64,000 nt of DNA from Terriglobia bacterium. Lineage in GTDB: Bacteria; Acidobacteriota; Terriglobia; Terriglobales; Acidobacteriaceae. Positions 8,666 to 16,648 of the stretch are shown in pieces; within the stretch, counting starts at the first letter, position 1, and the number at the start of each line of letters is the position of its first letter. The translations under genes were made by a program, and so were the position numbers. The stretch covers positions 1-64,000 of the forward strand of contig JAIQFO010000023.1 of NCBI GenBank assembly GCA_020073215.1. The letters run 5' to 3'. The notes beneath the pieces are model-generated. The model was given only the letters and a program-made list of their open reading frames with translations, was not told where the DNA came from and made no database searches.

Positions 8666-9742
8666 TCATTCCTCGGAACTATGAGGTAGCAGCCGCTTGC
8701 GCAGTGAACGGTAGAAACCTGAGATGTGGGCCTCGAACTCAAACAAGCTCATGTCGGCGGTGACGTGAACGCGCGGCAGCGCGAACCGATTGATCTCCGC
8801 GCCAAACCCGCCCCCGGCGTTCATGAAGGCGCAGCGGAAGCCAGCTTGCTCCGCTAATTTCAAATCCCGCCCTGTGACGGTAGCAACATTCCCGAAGGGA
8901 TATCCAAAGGCCCACACCGTCTTGCCGAGGGCTTTCTCAAGGACAGTCCGGCTTTCAGAGATCTCCTGCCAAGCCGACTCGTCGGTGGCCCGCGCGAGAA
9001 TAGGGTGCGAGAGCGAATGGGCCCCAACACTCATTCCCGCATCGACTAGTCGCCCCAACCCAGCCCGATCAAGGATAAGAAATCGGGCTGCAAGGGTCGA
9101 ACTTTGGAGGAATCGCAATCGCCAGTTCTCGGAAAGCTGGAGCTGCTCGCGAAGCTGATCCAGAAATCCTCGTCTCGATTGTCGGTTGCACCGCGAAAGG
9201 CGTTCTACCCAGTTCCACCAACAGGAATGTTTCTCGTTTGCCGCAATCGGGCCCATGCTAACGCCCACTTCGGGGAGTCTGAGAGTGATCGGATCGCTGG
9301 CGTCTAGCAGCATCAGGTAGAGTTCCTCATACCAAAGCATGGAGGGTGTCTCATCCGCAGACGCGCCAGTGGCGAAGAAGAGGCAAGTCAGGTCAAGCTC
9401 GTGCAGTACGGGAACCATTTCCGTCAGCGTGTTCCGTAGGGCATCGTCGCAGGTCAGCAAAATCGAACGCGGAGGAAGGGACAGCCCTCCCTCCGACCAA
9501 CGGAGGAACTCTTCTGGGGAGATTACGTTGTAGCGCTTCTTCAGAAGCTGCAGCTGGCGCCGCAATGAACCGGCATGCACCAGGTTGCCATCCAAAGCCA
9601 CATTTCTGACTTCGTAACCTGCCGGGAACACGCCGTGGTACGTCACGACCGCGGGACCAGCCCCTGCCGTGTAGCGCAGATAACCGCTCCGAGACAACAC
9701 GGGAAAGACGATGTGCTTCAGAGTAGGGCTGACGAATCTCAA
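8666..9742 (-). CDS. Polysaccharide deacetylase (NodB homology, CE4)
   Basis: The 358-residue protein has CE4 motifs: LLTCDDAL corresponds to motif 1 (TFDDG, here TCDDA), and HSLSHPIL corresponds to the H-S/T-xxHP metal site. WAFGYPFGN matches the later aromatic motif. Such enzymes remove N- or O-acetyl groups from polysaccharides at the cell surface. There is no obvious signal peptide. The start is TTG preceded by AAGAGG. It follows the CelD-like gene by 60 bp, so the two probably form a surface-polysaccharide operon. Confidence 0.85.
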   Translation of the reverse strand: MRFVSPTLKHIVFPVLSRSGYLRYTAGAGPAVVTYHGVFPAGYEVRNVALDGNLVHAGSLRRQLQLLKKRYNVISPEEFLRWSEGGLSLPPRSILLTCDDALRNTLTEMVPVLHELDLTCLFFATGASADETPSMLWYEELYLMLLDASDPITLRLPEVGVSMGPIAANEKHSCWWNWVERLSRCNRQSRRGFLDQLREQLQLSENWRLRFLQSSTLAARFLILDRAGLGRLVDAGMSVGAHSLSHPILARATDESAWQEISESRTVLEKALGKTVWAFGYPFGNVATVTGRDLKLAEQAGFRCAFMNAGGGFGAEINRFALPRVHVTADMSLFEFEAHISGFYRSLRKRLLPHSSEE

Positions 9743-9802
9743 GATACCTCTTGACCGGTTCCGAGGAATTGTAATGCATTGTTCGCAGGTGTGATTGCTA
9801 GT

Positions 9803-11599
9803 TCATCGTTGATACTCCTTCGATAAGTTGTCCCTTTCACGACGGGATAGAGTCGTGTGCCACAACGTTCTACGGCGCACGAGTGAAAAGCGGTACACGA
9901 AGCCAGCCCTAAGAATCCACCGGAAGGATAACTCATTTCTGGCTGTGCTGAAGAGCCAGACTTGCCTTTGTTGCTTTTGTAGATATGCGGCAGCCAAGCG
10001 AATTGCCATTGCGTAGTCGCCATGGCCCTGTTGCGCCACAGGGGTCCAGCAATCGAATATCATGACAGCGCTAGGATCGCTGGTTTCAAGCCTGAAATCG
10101 ATCTCCGACAAGTGGAACCCGTCATAAACGTCCACCCACAGAAAGTGGGACGGTTGTCTTCCTTGCCTCTGCAAAAAATAACCGGTGGCGCGGCCTTGTC
10201 GCAAACGTTGGGCGCAGCGCGCAAGATATTGCAACGTCTGTTCGTCATCGGCGTTGTTCATGGCGGCAGAAGCAATGTTCTCCCAGCCCAAAGGGCTCAG
10301 GCTCGAGCCTTTGCTTTCTGACATCTTCATTGGCGGGGCTTCAAAAAAGGCAACCTCCTCCTCGGATACGACGCTTCTTTTTGCCCTTGTCAGTGCGTGC
10401 GTCGCGGTCGCAACGATGCCCGTTTTGCCAATTCGGCTTTGTAGGCCCCGGAACAAGTCTCTCCCGCTACGAAGCTGCTTCTCCAAAATTGGAAATCTTC
10501 CAGCAGAAGCCGCGAGCCAATGCCGGCCAACATCTACCAGATGCCGCGTCATGCTCTTTGATAACTGCAGATGGCGGGTCGAGCAAATGGCATTGGAAAA
10601 GCGTTCTTTGTAAGCCTCATCACCTAATCCAAGGTCGAATCTCTTCACCGATGGGTCGGCGCACGCCTCCTCCGTTAAGAGCCGGAGCAGACAGGAGCCG
10701 GGCGACGACTCCTCGTACTGGATATGGAAGGCTGGCAAATACCAAAACCAGCTATCCAAAAACCGGAATCCGTAGTTCCACGCGACCGGCCGGCCGTCGA
10801 CTTCCAACTGGCTGACCTTCAACCAACCGGCGGAACTCAGAAGCCTCCCGAGTTCCATTAGGAAACAACGCCGCTGCGGGCGAATGAGAGGACTCAGGCG
10901 ATTGGTCGCGAGAAATCGTGAAATCTGCGCAGTAAAGATCGATTCCAGGCCGGTCTCTAGTCGTTCTGCACTCAAATGAGCGACGTGGATTGGACCAAGC
11001 TGGCCGAGCTTGTTTAGCCCACGCTTCTCACGTTCTTTCCGCAACACGGATCGGAGGACGGATTGCCGCTGCTCGTTGTTACCCAGAGAAATGACGCCAC
11101 AATCATATGCAGGTCGCCCGTGCAGATGGAACCGGTGAGCCTTAGCAATGGCGGTGATTGCTCGAAGAGTGTGCGACTCCGAAGGGACGTTGGCCAATAC
11201 TAAATGTCGCACGCTCAGCTTATTTATCTCCTCGAGCACAGCCGCTAACACCGCTGCTCGAGTCTCCGGCGCACTTACGATATCGCAGTAATCCGCGGTA
11301 CTGGCCGTCAGGAAAAAGGCTGTATCAGGCACCTCTCGATTGGTCGCCAGGGCAGCCACTCCCCGGAGTTGACCGGACTCATGGACAAGGAAAGTCAACG
11401 GGCGGAGACTGTCCGAGAAAGAGCCGCTTGCAGCCAAAGCCCACTGATGGGTAAAGAAGACCTCCGGGCGCTCCATTCCGAATACCAGGTTGTTCCATTC
11501 AACAGTGATCTCCGGGTCTTCTGGAATCGTCTCCAGAACTGTTACCTTCACGAGGTCCCCATCAAATGAATCTAGCCACCGTCGACGTTCCACCATCAT
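9803..11599 (-). CDS. CelD/BioF2-like acyltransferase fused to a second GNAT-like domain
   Basis: This protein has about 598 residues. Residues about 15-380 match the CelD/BioF2-like acetyltransferase type found in exopolysaccharide clusters, with PEVFFTHQWALAASGSF near the start and VKRFDLGLGDEAYKERFS at the end of the domain. A linker of about 60 residues leads to a C-terminal GNAT-like part (about 430-595), with YAMAIRLAAAYLQKQQRQVW and RWILRAGFVYRFSLVRRR. The first half likely acylates a sugar or lipid carrier at the cytoplasmic face. The track start is TTG; I prefer an ATG six bases in. It is upstream of the deacetylase gene. Confidence 0.7.
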   Translation of the reverse strand: MMVERRRWLDSFDGDLVKVTVLETIPEDPEITVEWNNLVFGMERPEVFFTHQWALAASGSFSDSLRPLTFLVHESGQLRGVAALATNREVPDTAFFLTASTADYCDIVSAPETRAAVLAAVLEEINKLSVRHLVLANVPSESHTLRAITAIAKAHRFHLHGRPAYDCGVISLGNNEQRQSVLRSVLRKEREKRGLNKLGQLGPIHVAHLSAERLETGLESIFTAQISRFLATNRLSPLIRPQRRCFLMELGRLLSSAGWLKVSQLEVDGRPVAWNYGFRFLDSWFWYLPAFHIQYEESSPGSCLLRLLTEEACADPSVKRFDLGLGDEAYKERFSNAICSTRHLQLSKSMTRHLVDVGRHWLAASAGRFPILEKQLRSGRDLFRGLQSRIGKTGIVATATHALTRAKRSVVSEEEVAFFEAPPMKMSESKGSSLSPLGWENIASAAMNNADDEQTLQYLARCAQRLRQGRATGYFLQRQGRQPSHFLWVDVYDGFHLSEIDFRLETSDPSAVMIFDCWTPVAQQGHGDYAMAIRLAAAYLQKQQRQVWLFSTARNELSFRWILRAGFVYRFSLVRRRTLWHTTLSRRERDNLSKEYQR

Positions 11600-11718
11600 A
11601 ATCAAGCTATTTTACCGTGGTTCCATGCGGTAAATGAAAAGGTCATCGAGTCTGGCCGCGGCTACAATGAACTTAGCTGAGCCTGCTCCGGAACGGGCCG
11701 ATCGCTCATCGAATCACC

Positions 11719-13629
11719 GTGGATCTCCCGCAGAAAATCCGTACCCTGCCCACGTCCCCCGGCGTCTACCTCTACAAAAATGCCGAAGGCGAAGTCATCT
11801 ACGTAGGCAAGGCCAAGAATCTGCGCGCGCGCGTCGGGTCCTACTTCCACGAAGGCCGCTGGGAGGACGCGAAAACGGGCACCCTGGTCCGCGAAGCCGT
11901 CGACGTCGACTACATAGTCGTAGCCAATAATAAAGAGGCGCTCGCCCTAGAAAATCACCTGATCAAGCAGAAGAAGCCGCGTTTCAACATCCTGCTGCGC
12001 GACGACAAGACCTATCCCTACGTGAAACTCACCCTGGCCGAGCGCTTCCCCCGCGTGTACGTGACCCGCCGCCTGCGCAAGGACGGCAGCGCCTACTACG
12101 GCCCCTACTTCCCTGCTAACCTCGCCTACCGTATCGTCGACCTGATTCATCGTCATTTCATGGTTCCGTCGTGCAAGGTGGATTTGACCCGCTATCATCC
12201 GCGTCCGTGTTTGCAGTACTACATCAAACGCTGCCTCGGTCCATGTGTAAAAGACCTGACCACGCCTGAGATTTACGGCGAAGCGGTGCGCGACGTGAAG
12301 CTCTTTCTCGAAGGCCGTCAAACCGACCTCGTCAAGTCTCTGCGTGAGCGCATGTCCGAAGCCGCCGAAGCGCAGGAGTTCGAGCGCGCCGCCCGCTATC
12401 GTGACCTGATCTCCACCGTCGAGCAGTTACAGGAGAAGCAGCGCATCGCCGCCGCCGAAGGCGACGACGCCGATGTTTTCGGCTACCACTACGAAAATCA
12501 AATGCTGGCCGTAAATCTGTTCCACATGCGCGGAGGAAAGGTCTTAGACCGCCGCGAATTTTTCTGGGAAGACCTCCCCGAGTTAACGACCCAGTCAGCC
12601 GAGCAAGACGGTGGAGAGACGGGCGCCCTCGCCCGTCCTGCCGACTCCTTCCACCCCGGCGAATTCTTCTCTGCTCTCGTCAAGCAGCTCTATCTTGCCC
12701 AGCCCTATGTCCCGCGCAATATCTACGTTCCTGTAGACTTCGATGATCTCGAAGAACTGGAAGAAGTTCTCGGCGAGCAACTGGCTGGAGAAGGCGGACG
12801 AGCGACGCGCGTCCACATCACCGTCCCCCAGCGCGGAGACAAGCGCGAACTGATCGATCTCGCCGGCACCAACGCCAAGCAGTCTTACGATCAGCGTTTC
12901 CGAGTCCTGAAGCCAAACGCGCGCGCCATTCAGGAAGCCCTCCAGGACGCGCTGGCTCTCCCCGAATTGCCCAAGCGCATCGAGTGCTTCGATATCAGCC
13001 ACATTCAGGGAGCGGAGACCGTAGCCTCTATGGTCGTCTGGGAAGACGGCAGGATGAAGAAATCCGACTACCGGAAGTTCATCATCAAGACCGTCCAACG
13101 CGTGGACGATTTCGCCTCCATGCGCGAGGTGGTCACGCGCCGCTACCAGCGCTTGTGTGAAGAAGGTAAGCAGGAAGGGAAAAAGTCCATGCCCAGCCTG
13201 GTGCTGATCGACGGAGGCCTGGGCCAGCTTCACGCCGCTGCCCAGGCGCTCGAGGCCCTCGAAATCATCAATCAGCCCCTGGCCGCAATCGCCAAGCGCG
13301 AAGAAATCATTTATGTCCACGGACAGGAAGACGACCCCGTTGTGCTCGACCATCATTCTCCCGTCCTGCATCTGGTGCAGATGATCCGCGACGAAGCTCA
13401 TCGCTTCGCCGTCACCTTCCATCGCAAGCGCCGCCAGATTCGCGACCGTGCCACCGAGCTACGAGAAATCCCCGGTGTAGGAGAATCCACCACCCGCCGC
13501 CTGCTCGAACATTTCGGCAGCCTGCAAGCCGTAAAGCAGGCCGACGTAGGTGCGCTCTCGGCAGTCGTAACCAAGTCGCAAGCGGAAGCCATCCTCGAAC
13601 ACTTCCGGAAGGCAGCCCTTAGCTCTTAG
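11719..13629 (+). CDS. uvrC: Excinuclease ABC subunit C
   Basis: UvrC makes both incisions in nucleotide excision repair. The 636-residue protein starts at GTG and has the GIY-YIG nuclease at the N-terminus (GVYLYK, IYVGKAKNLRARV), a UVR motif at about 200-240, the RNase-H-like second nuclease (IECFDISHIQGAETVAS, LVLIDGGLGQLHAA) and tandem HhH near the end (EIPGVGESTTRRLLEHFGS). A GACGGGCG palindrome is inserted in frame at 12618-12637, in the variable linker. The final residues LSS and the stop codon are part of a heptanucleotide array. Confidence 0.97.
   Translation: MDLPQKIRTLPTSPGVYLYKNAEGEVIYVGKAKNLRARVGSYFHEGRWEDAKTGTLVREAVDVDYIVVANNKEALALENHLIKQKKPRFNILLRDDKTYPYVKLTLAERFPRVYVTRRLRKDGSAYYGPYFPANLAYRIVDLIHRHFMVPSCKVDLTRYHPRPCLQYYIKRCLGPCVKDLTTPEIYGEAVRDVKLFLEGRQTDLVKSLRERMSEAAEAQEFERAARYRDLISTVEQLQEKQRIAAAEGDDADVFGYHYENQMLAVNLFHMRGGKVLDRREFFWEDLPELTTQSAEQDGGETGALARPADSFHPGEFFSALVKQLYLAQPYVPRNIYVPVDFDDLEELEEVLGEQLAGEGGRATRVHITVPQRGDKRELIDLAGTNAKQSYDQRFRVLKPNARAIQEALQDALALPELPKRIECFDISHIQGAETVASMVVWEDGRMKKSDYRKFIIKTVQRVDDFASMREVVTRRYQRLCEEGKQEGKKSMPSLVLIDGGLGQLHAAAQALEALEIINQPLAAIAKREEIIYVHGQEDDPVVLDHHSPVLHLVQMIRDEAHRFAVTFHRKRRQIRDRATELREIPGVGESTTRRLLEHFGSLQAVKQADVGALSAVVTKSQAEAILEHFRKAALSS
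12618..12637. repeat. In-frame REP-like palindrome inside uvrC
   Basis: GACGGGCG and CGCCCGTC pair around a 4-base loop. The DNA encodes GETGALARP, a sequence not typical of UvrC, in the linker between the UVR motif and the second nuclease domain. The core is shared with the palindromes in leuS, atpG and intergenic sites in this window. Confidence 0.7.
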
Positions 13630-13643
13630 CTGTTAGCTCTCAG
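13617..13643. repeat. Heptanucleotide array across the uvrC stop codon
   Basis: The bases read as seven-base units: CTTAGCT, CTTAGCT, GTTAGCT, CTCAGTC. The array starts within the last codons of uvrC, contains its TAG stop and continues into the gap. It resembles the arrays between the atp genes. Confidence 0.65.
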
Positions 13644-13656
13644 TCCCACCAATTTT

Positions 13657-13688
13657 GTCATCCTGAGCGCAGCGAAGGACCTGCTTTT
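13657..13688. repeat. Dispersed repeat GTCATCCTGAGCG, copy 1
   Basis: GTCATCCTGAGCGCAGCGAA followed by GGACCTGCTTTT lies between uvrC and the FmdB-type gene. An inverted copy is present at 34078-34112. It looks like a dispersed intergenic repeat that can form a weak hairpin. Confidence 0.65.
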
Positions 13689-13814
13689 GGCCGCGTCTCG
13701 AGTGTGCCCGCCTTCCGTTTCTTGGAAGGCTGGCTTCGCTCCCGGACAAGCGACCGGCAATAGCGCTACAATTGCAATCGTAGCTCGTGATTGCGATTCG
13801 AGCGGGAGGTCCCC

Positions 13815-13976
13815 ATGCCCGTGTACGACTACGTCTGCAAAGATTGTCACAAGACCTTCGAAGCCATTCTCACCCTGAAAGAACACGAAATTGACGTGAA
13901 ATGCCCCAAGTGCGGCAGTAAGAACGTGGAGCAAGAGGTGACCGCGTTTTATGCCGTGACCGGGAAGAAGAGTTAA
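13815..13976 (+). CDS. FmdB-family zinc ribbon protein
   Basis: The 53-residue protein starts MPVYDYVCKDCHKTFE and has a second pair CPKCGSKNV, giving the CxxC...CxxC zinc ribbon typical of the FmdB/CxxC regulatory protein family. These small proteins are often called regulators, but their role is poorly known. The ORF track begins 8 codons early. The ATG at 13815 is right because GGGAGGT lies 5-11 bp before it. Confidence 0.8.
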   Translation: MPVYDYVCKDCHKTFEAILTLKEHEIDVKCPKCGSKNVEQEVTAFYAVTGKKS

Positions 13977-14081
13977 GCGACCCTCTAGCAGAAGAATTTG
14001 GCTGGGAACAGCTAAGCAGAGCCGCGCGGCGAAGTCGGCGAGCGAAGTGCGTCCCGTGGCAACCCGCCGCGTCCAAGCCCG

Positions 14082-14253
14082 AGCCCTACCGCCCATCCAA
14101 TAGCCGGGTGTCCCATCCTTGCGCGTTCTTTGCGCAAGGGTGGGATTTGAGAGTCGCCGGCAGCCCCACCCTTCCCTTTTGAACGGCGGAATTTGTGGTC
14201 TGTCAGACGCCTGAGATTTTCATCGATTCAAGCCCTACCGCCCATCCAATAGC
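14082..14253. repeat. Hairpin element flanked by a 23-bp direct repeat
   Basis: AGCCCTACCGCCCATCCAAT-AGC occurs at 14082-14104 and again at 14231-14253. The second copy is the very 3' end of the YVTN gene, including its stop, so the gene end is duplicated around about 126 bp of inserted DNA. The insert holds a GCCGGGTG foot, formed with the end of the first copy, and a strong hairpin (TCCCATCCTTGCGC/GCGCAAGGGTGGGA, 14111-14145). It may double as a terminator for the two converging genes. Confidence 0.7.
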
Positions 14254-15443
14254 TTCGTGGCCCGGAACGATTTCACCACGATCTGATTCGGTTGCATCCC
14301 GACCGGGATGATGGTTAACAAGGAATATTCTGATGGCTCGAATTTCTTTTTGGGCTGGCGTTTTTGAATCACGACCAGGTCTCCGGAACCGGAGTCGAGC
14401 ACCAGCAGATAGTTCTGACTCTGCGAGAGCGCCAGCGCGTCGGGATGCGTCCCAACCGGCAGATACGCGATGATCTTGCCCTGGTCAATATCATAGACCG
14501 CGATATCATTCGATCCGAAGTTAGAAATATACAAGCGCGAGTTGTCGAGCGATACCACGCCGCGGGTGGGCTGGCTGCCGATCAGATAGCTGCCCGAAAC
14601 TTCGTTGGCCGCAGTTTCGATGATGGAGATGCTGCCGGCATCGAAGTTGAACGCAATCAGTTCTCCGCCATCCGGTTTCAATGCCAGACTGACCGGAGAT
14701 TTCCCAACATCCAGGAGCGTGAGCAGTTTGTCGTTCTGGGTTTCATTTCTCTGGGGTTCATTCTTCCGGGGTTCATGCTTAAGAGCGATGGCGGCGACCT
14801 GTCCTGATCCCGAACACGAGATGAACGCCTTGCTCGAATCGGGCAGGATGGCGATGTCTTCGGGATGAATGCAGACATTGATGGCGGAGCGCACGGCCAT
14901 GCGCGCGGTGTCGATGATGGAGACGGTGTTGTCGGCGCGATTGGTGACAACCACGGTCGATCCGTCCGGCGAGACGCGGGCCAACCCGGGGTTGCCGCCG
15001 ACCCGGAGCGTAGCCGCAATGGTACGGCGCTCGAGATCGAGCACGGAGACGTTGCCGGAGCCGGAATTAGCGACGTAGCCGCGGCGGCCATCGGGAGAAA
15101 CGTCGATCAAGTACGGACGCCCGTAGACGCCGATGGTAGCGACGACTTTATTCTGCTCCGCGTCGATCACGCTGACATTCGAAGAGCCGGTGTTCACGAC
15201 GTACACTTCGTTGCGCTTGGGATTGGCCGCGACTCCGGTGGGTTCGGTGCCGACTTGCAGGGTTCGTACCGGCCGAAAGCTGCGCAGGTCGATCACCGTG
15301 ACCGTGTTGCTCTTGCCATTCGTTATGTAAGCGTACTCACGGTAGAGCGGGCCATAGGCGGGGAGAGTGCGCTGGTGGAAGTAGTACCAGCCGGCGGCCA
15401 GGACGAGCGGGACGAGGACCGCGATTAGCAGGAATTTTCTCAA
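14235..15443 (-). CDS. Membrane-anchored YVTN-type beta-propeller protein
   Basis: This 402-residue protein has an N-terminal membrane anchor or signal (FLLIAVLVPLVLAAGWYYF) and then about seven blades of the YVTN/YncE type, with repeats such as VYVVNTGSSNVSVIDAEQNK and GYVANSGSGNVSVLDLERR. Such propellers sit outside the membrane and mediate binding. The ligand is unknown. The start appears to be TTG. A 15-bp period tandem repeat in the DNA (about 14735-14780) encodes the odd basic stretch KHEPRKNEPQRNETQND between blades. Confidence 0.8.
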   Translation of the reverse strand: MRKFLLIAVLVPLVLAAGWYYFHQRTLPAYGPLYREYAYITNGKSNTVTVIDLRSFRPVRTLQVGTEPTGVAANPKRNEVYVVNTGSSNVSVIDAEQNKVVATIGVYGRPYLIDVSPDGRRGYVANSGSGNVSVLDLERRTIAATLRVGGNPGLARVSPDGSTVVVTNRADNTVSIIDTARMAVRSAINVCIHPEDIAILPDSSKAFISCSGSGQVAAIALKHEPRKNEPQRNETQNDKLLTLLDVGKSPVSLALKPDGGELIAFNFDAGSISIIETAANEVSGSYLIGSQPTRGVVSLDNSRLYISNFGSNDIAVYDIDQGKIIAYLPVGTHPDALALSQSQNYLLVLDSGSGDLVVIQKRQPKKKFEPSEYSLLTIIPVGMQPNQIVVKSFRATKLLDGR

Positions 15444-15504
15444 GGACGAGTTGGCCTCGCTGAAGGCAAGAGATTAACAGATGCAGCCGAGGTTCGGTCC
15501 GGCA

Positions 15505-16569
15505 TCAATCGGCAGAAGTAGTCGCTTCAGCACGAACGCGATTCGATGCGGGAATACTCCTCCCCAGCACCGCCGCGATCTGCCGGACCTGCGCCATCAG
15601 CGCGTCGAACTGATCGGGATAGAGCGACTGCATCCCATCCGACAACGCGCGGTCGGGATCGTGGTGGACTTCGACGATCAGGCCATCGGCTCCCACGGCG
15701 ACGGCGGCGCGGGAGAGTGGCGTAACCTTGTTGCGCTTCCCGGTGCCATGGCTGGGATCGACGATGATGGGCAGATGGCTCAAGCGCTGGACGGCGGGCA
15801 CAACGCTGAGATCGAGCGTGTTGCGGGTGTGATCGGCGAAGGTGCGCACTCCTCGCTCGCACAGGACTACGTTGTAGTTGCCCTCGCTCATGATGTACTC
15901 GGCGGCCATGAGAAATTCTTCGAGCGTCGCCGAGATGCCGCGCTTCAGCAGGACAGGCTTGCGGGCGCGTCCAGCGCGCTTGAGCAGAGAGAAGTTCTGC
16001 ATGTTGCGAGCGCCGATCTGGATGACATCGGCGTACTGATCGACCAGTTCGAGCGATTCGTAATCCACGGCTTCGGTCACGACGAGCAGGCCGAAGCGAT
16101 CGCGGACCTCGGCCATGATCTTCAGACCCTCTTCGCCCATTCCCTGAAAAGAGTAGGGAGAGGTGCGGGGTTTGTAGGCTCCGCCGCGGAAGAACTGAGC
16201 TCCGGCACGGGCGACGCACTCGGCGACTTTGAACGCCTGGTCGCGGTTCTCGATGGCGCAAGGGCCGGCGACGATGGCCAGGCCGGGGCCTCCGATGGTG
16301 ACGGGCGAATCGGGAAACTTGATCACCGTGTTGTCGGGCTTGGTGTCGCGGCTGACCAACTTGTAGGGCTTGCTGACGCGGATGACTTCCTGCACGCCGG
16401 GCATTTCTTCGAGCGTGCCGGATTCGACCTCGCCCTGGTTGCCGGTGATGCCAATGGCGGTGCGTTGCGCGCCGGGCATGGAGTGGGCGCGGTATCCGAG
16501 CGCTTCGATTTTCTGGCAAACGGCGCGGACCTGCTCTTCGGTGGCCTGCGCTTGCATGACGACCAGCAT
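15505..16569 (-). CDS. aroF: DAHP synthase, AroF type with N-terminal ferredoxin-like domain
   Basis: The 354-residue enzyme condenses phosphoenolpyruvate and erythrose-4-phosphate in the first step of aromatic amino acid synthesis. Residues 1-70 form the ferredoxin-like regulatory domain known from the Thermotoga enzyme ([20 protein letters not shown]). The TIM barrel follows, with [34 protein letters not shown] and [11 protein letters not shown], all family motifs. A GGAG site precedes the ATG. Confidence 0.95.
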   Translation of the reverse strand: MLVVMQAQATEEQVRAVCQKIEALGYRAHSMPGAQRTAIGITGNQGEVESGTLEEMPGVQEVIRVSKPYKLVSRDTKPDNTVIKFPDSPVTIGGPGLAIVAGPCAIENRDQAFKVAECVARAGAQFFRGGAYKPRTSPYSFQGMGEEGLKIMAEVRDRFGLLVVTEAVDYESLELVDQYADVIQIGARNMQNFSLLKRAGRARKPVLLKRGISATLEEFLMAAEYIMSEGNYNVVLCERGVRTFADHTRNTLDLSVVPAVQRLSHLPIIVDPSHGTGKRNKVTPLSRAAVAVGADGLIVEVHHDPDRALSDGMQSLYPDQFDALMAQVRQIAAVLGRSIPASNRVRAEATTSAD

Positions 16570-16648
16570 GGGGAATACTCCAAAACTTTAAGTTTAGCGG
16601 GTGGCGGAGAACGGGGCAAATGGCGTACGGCCGCGGTAGTGGATCAGG

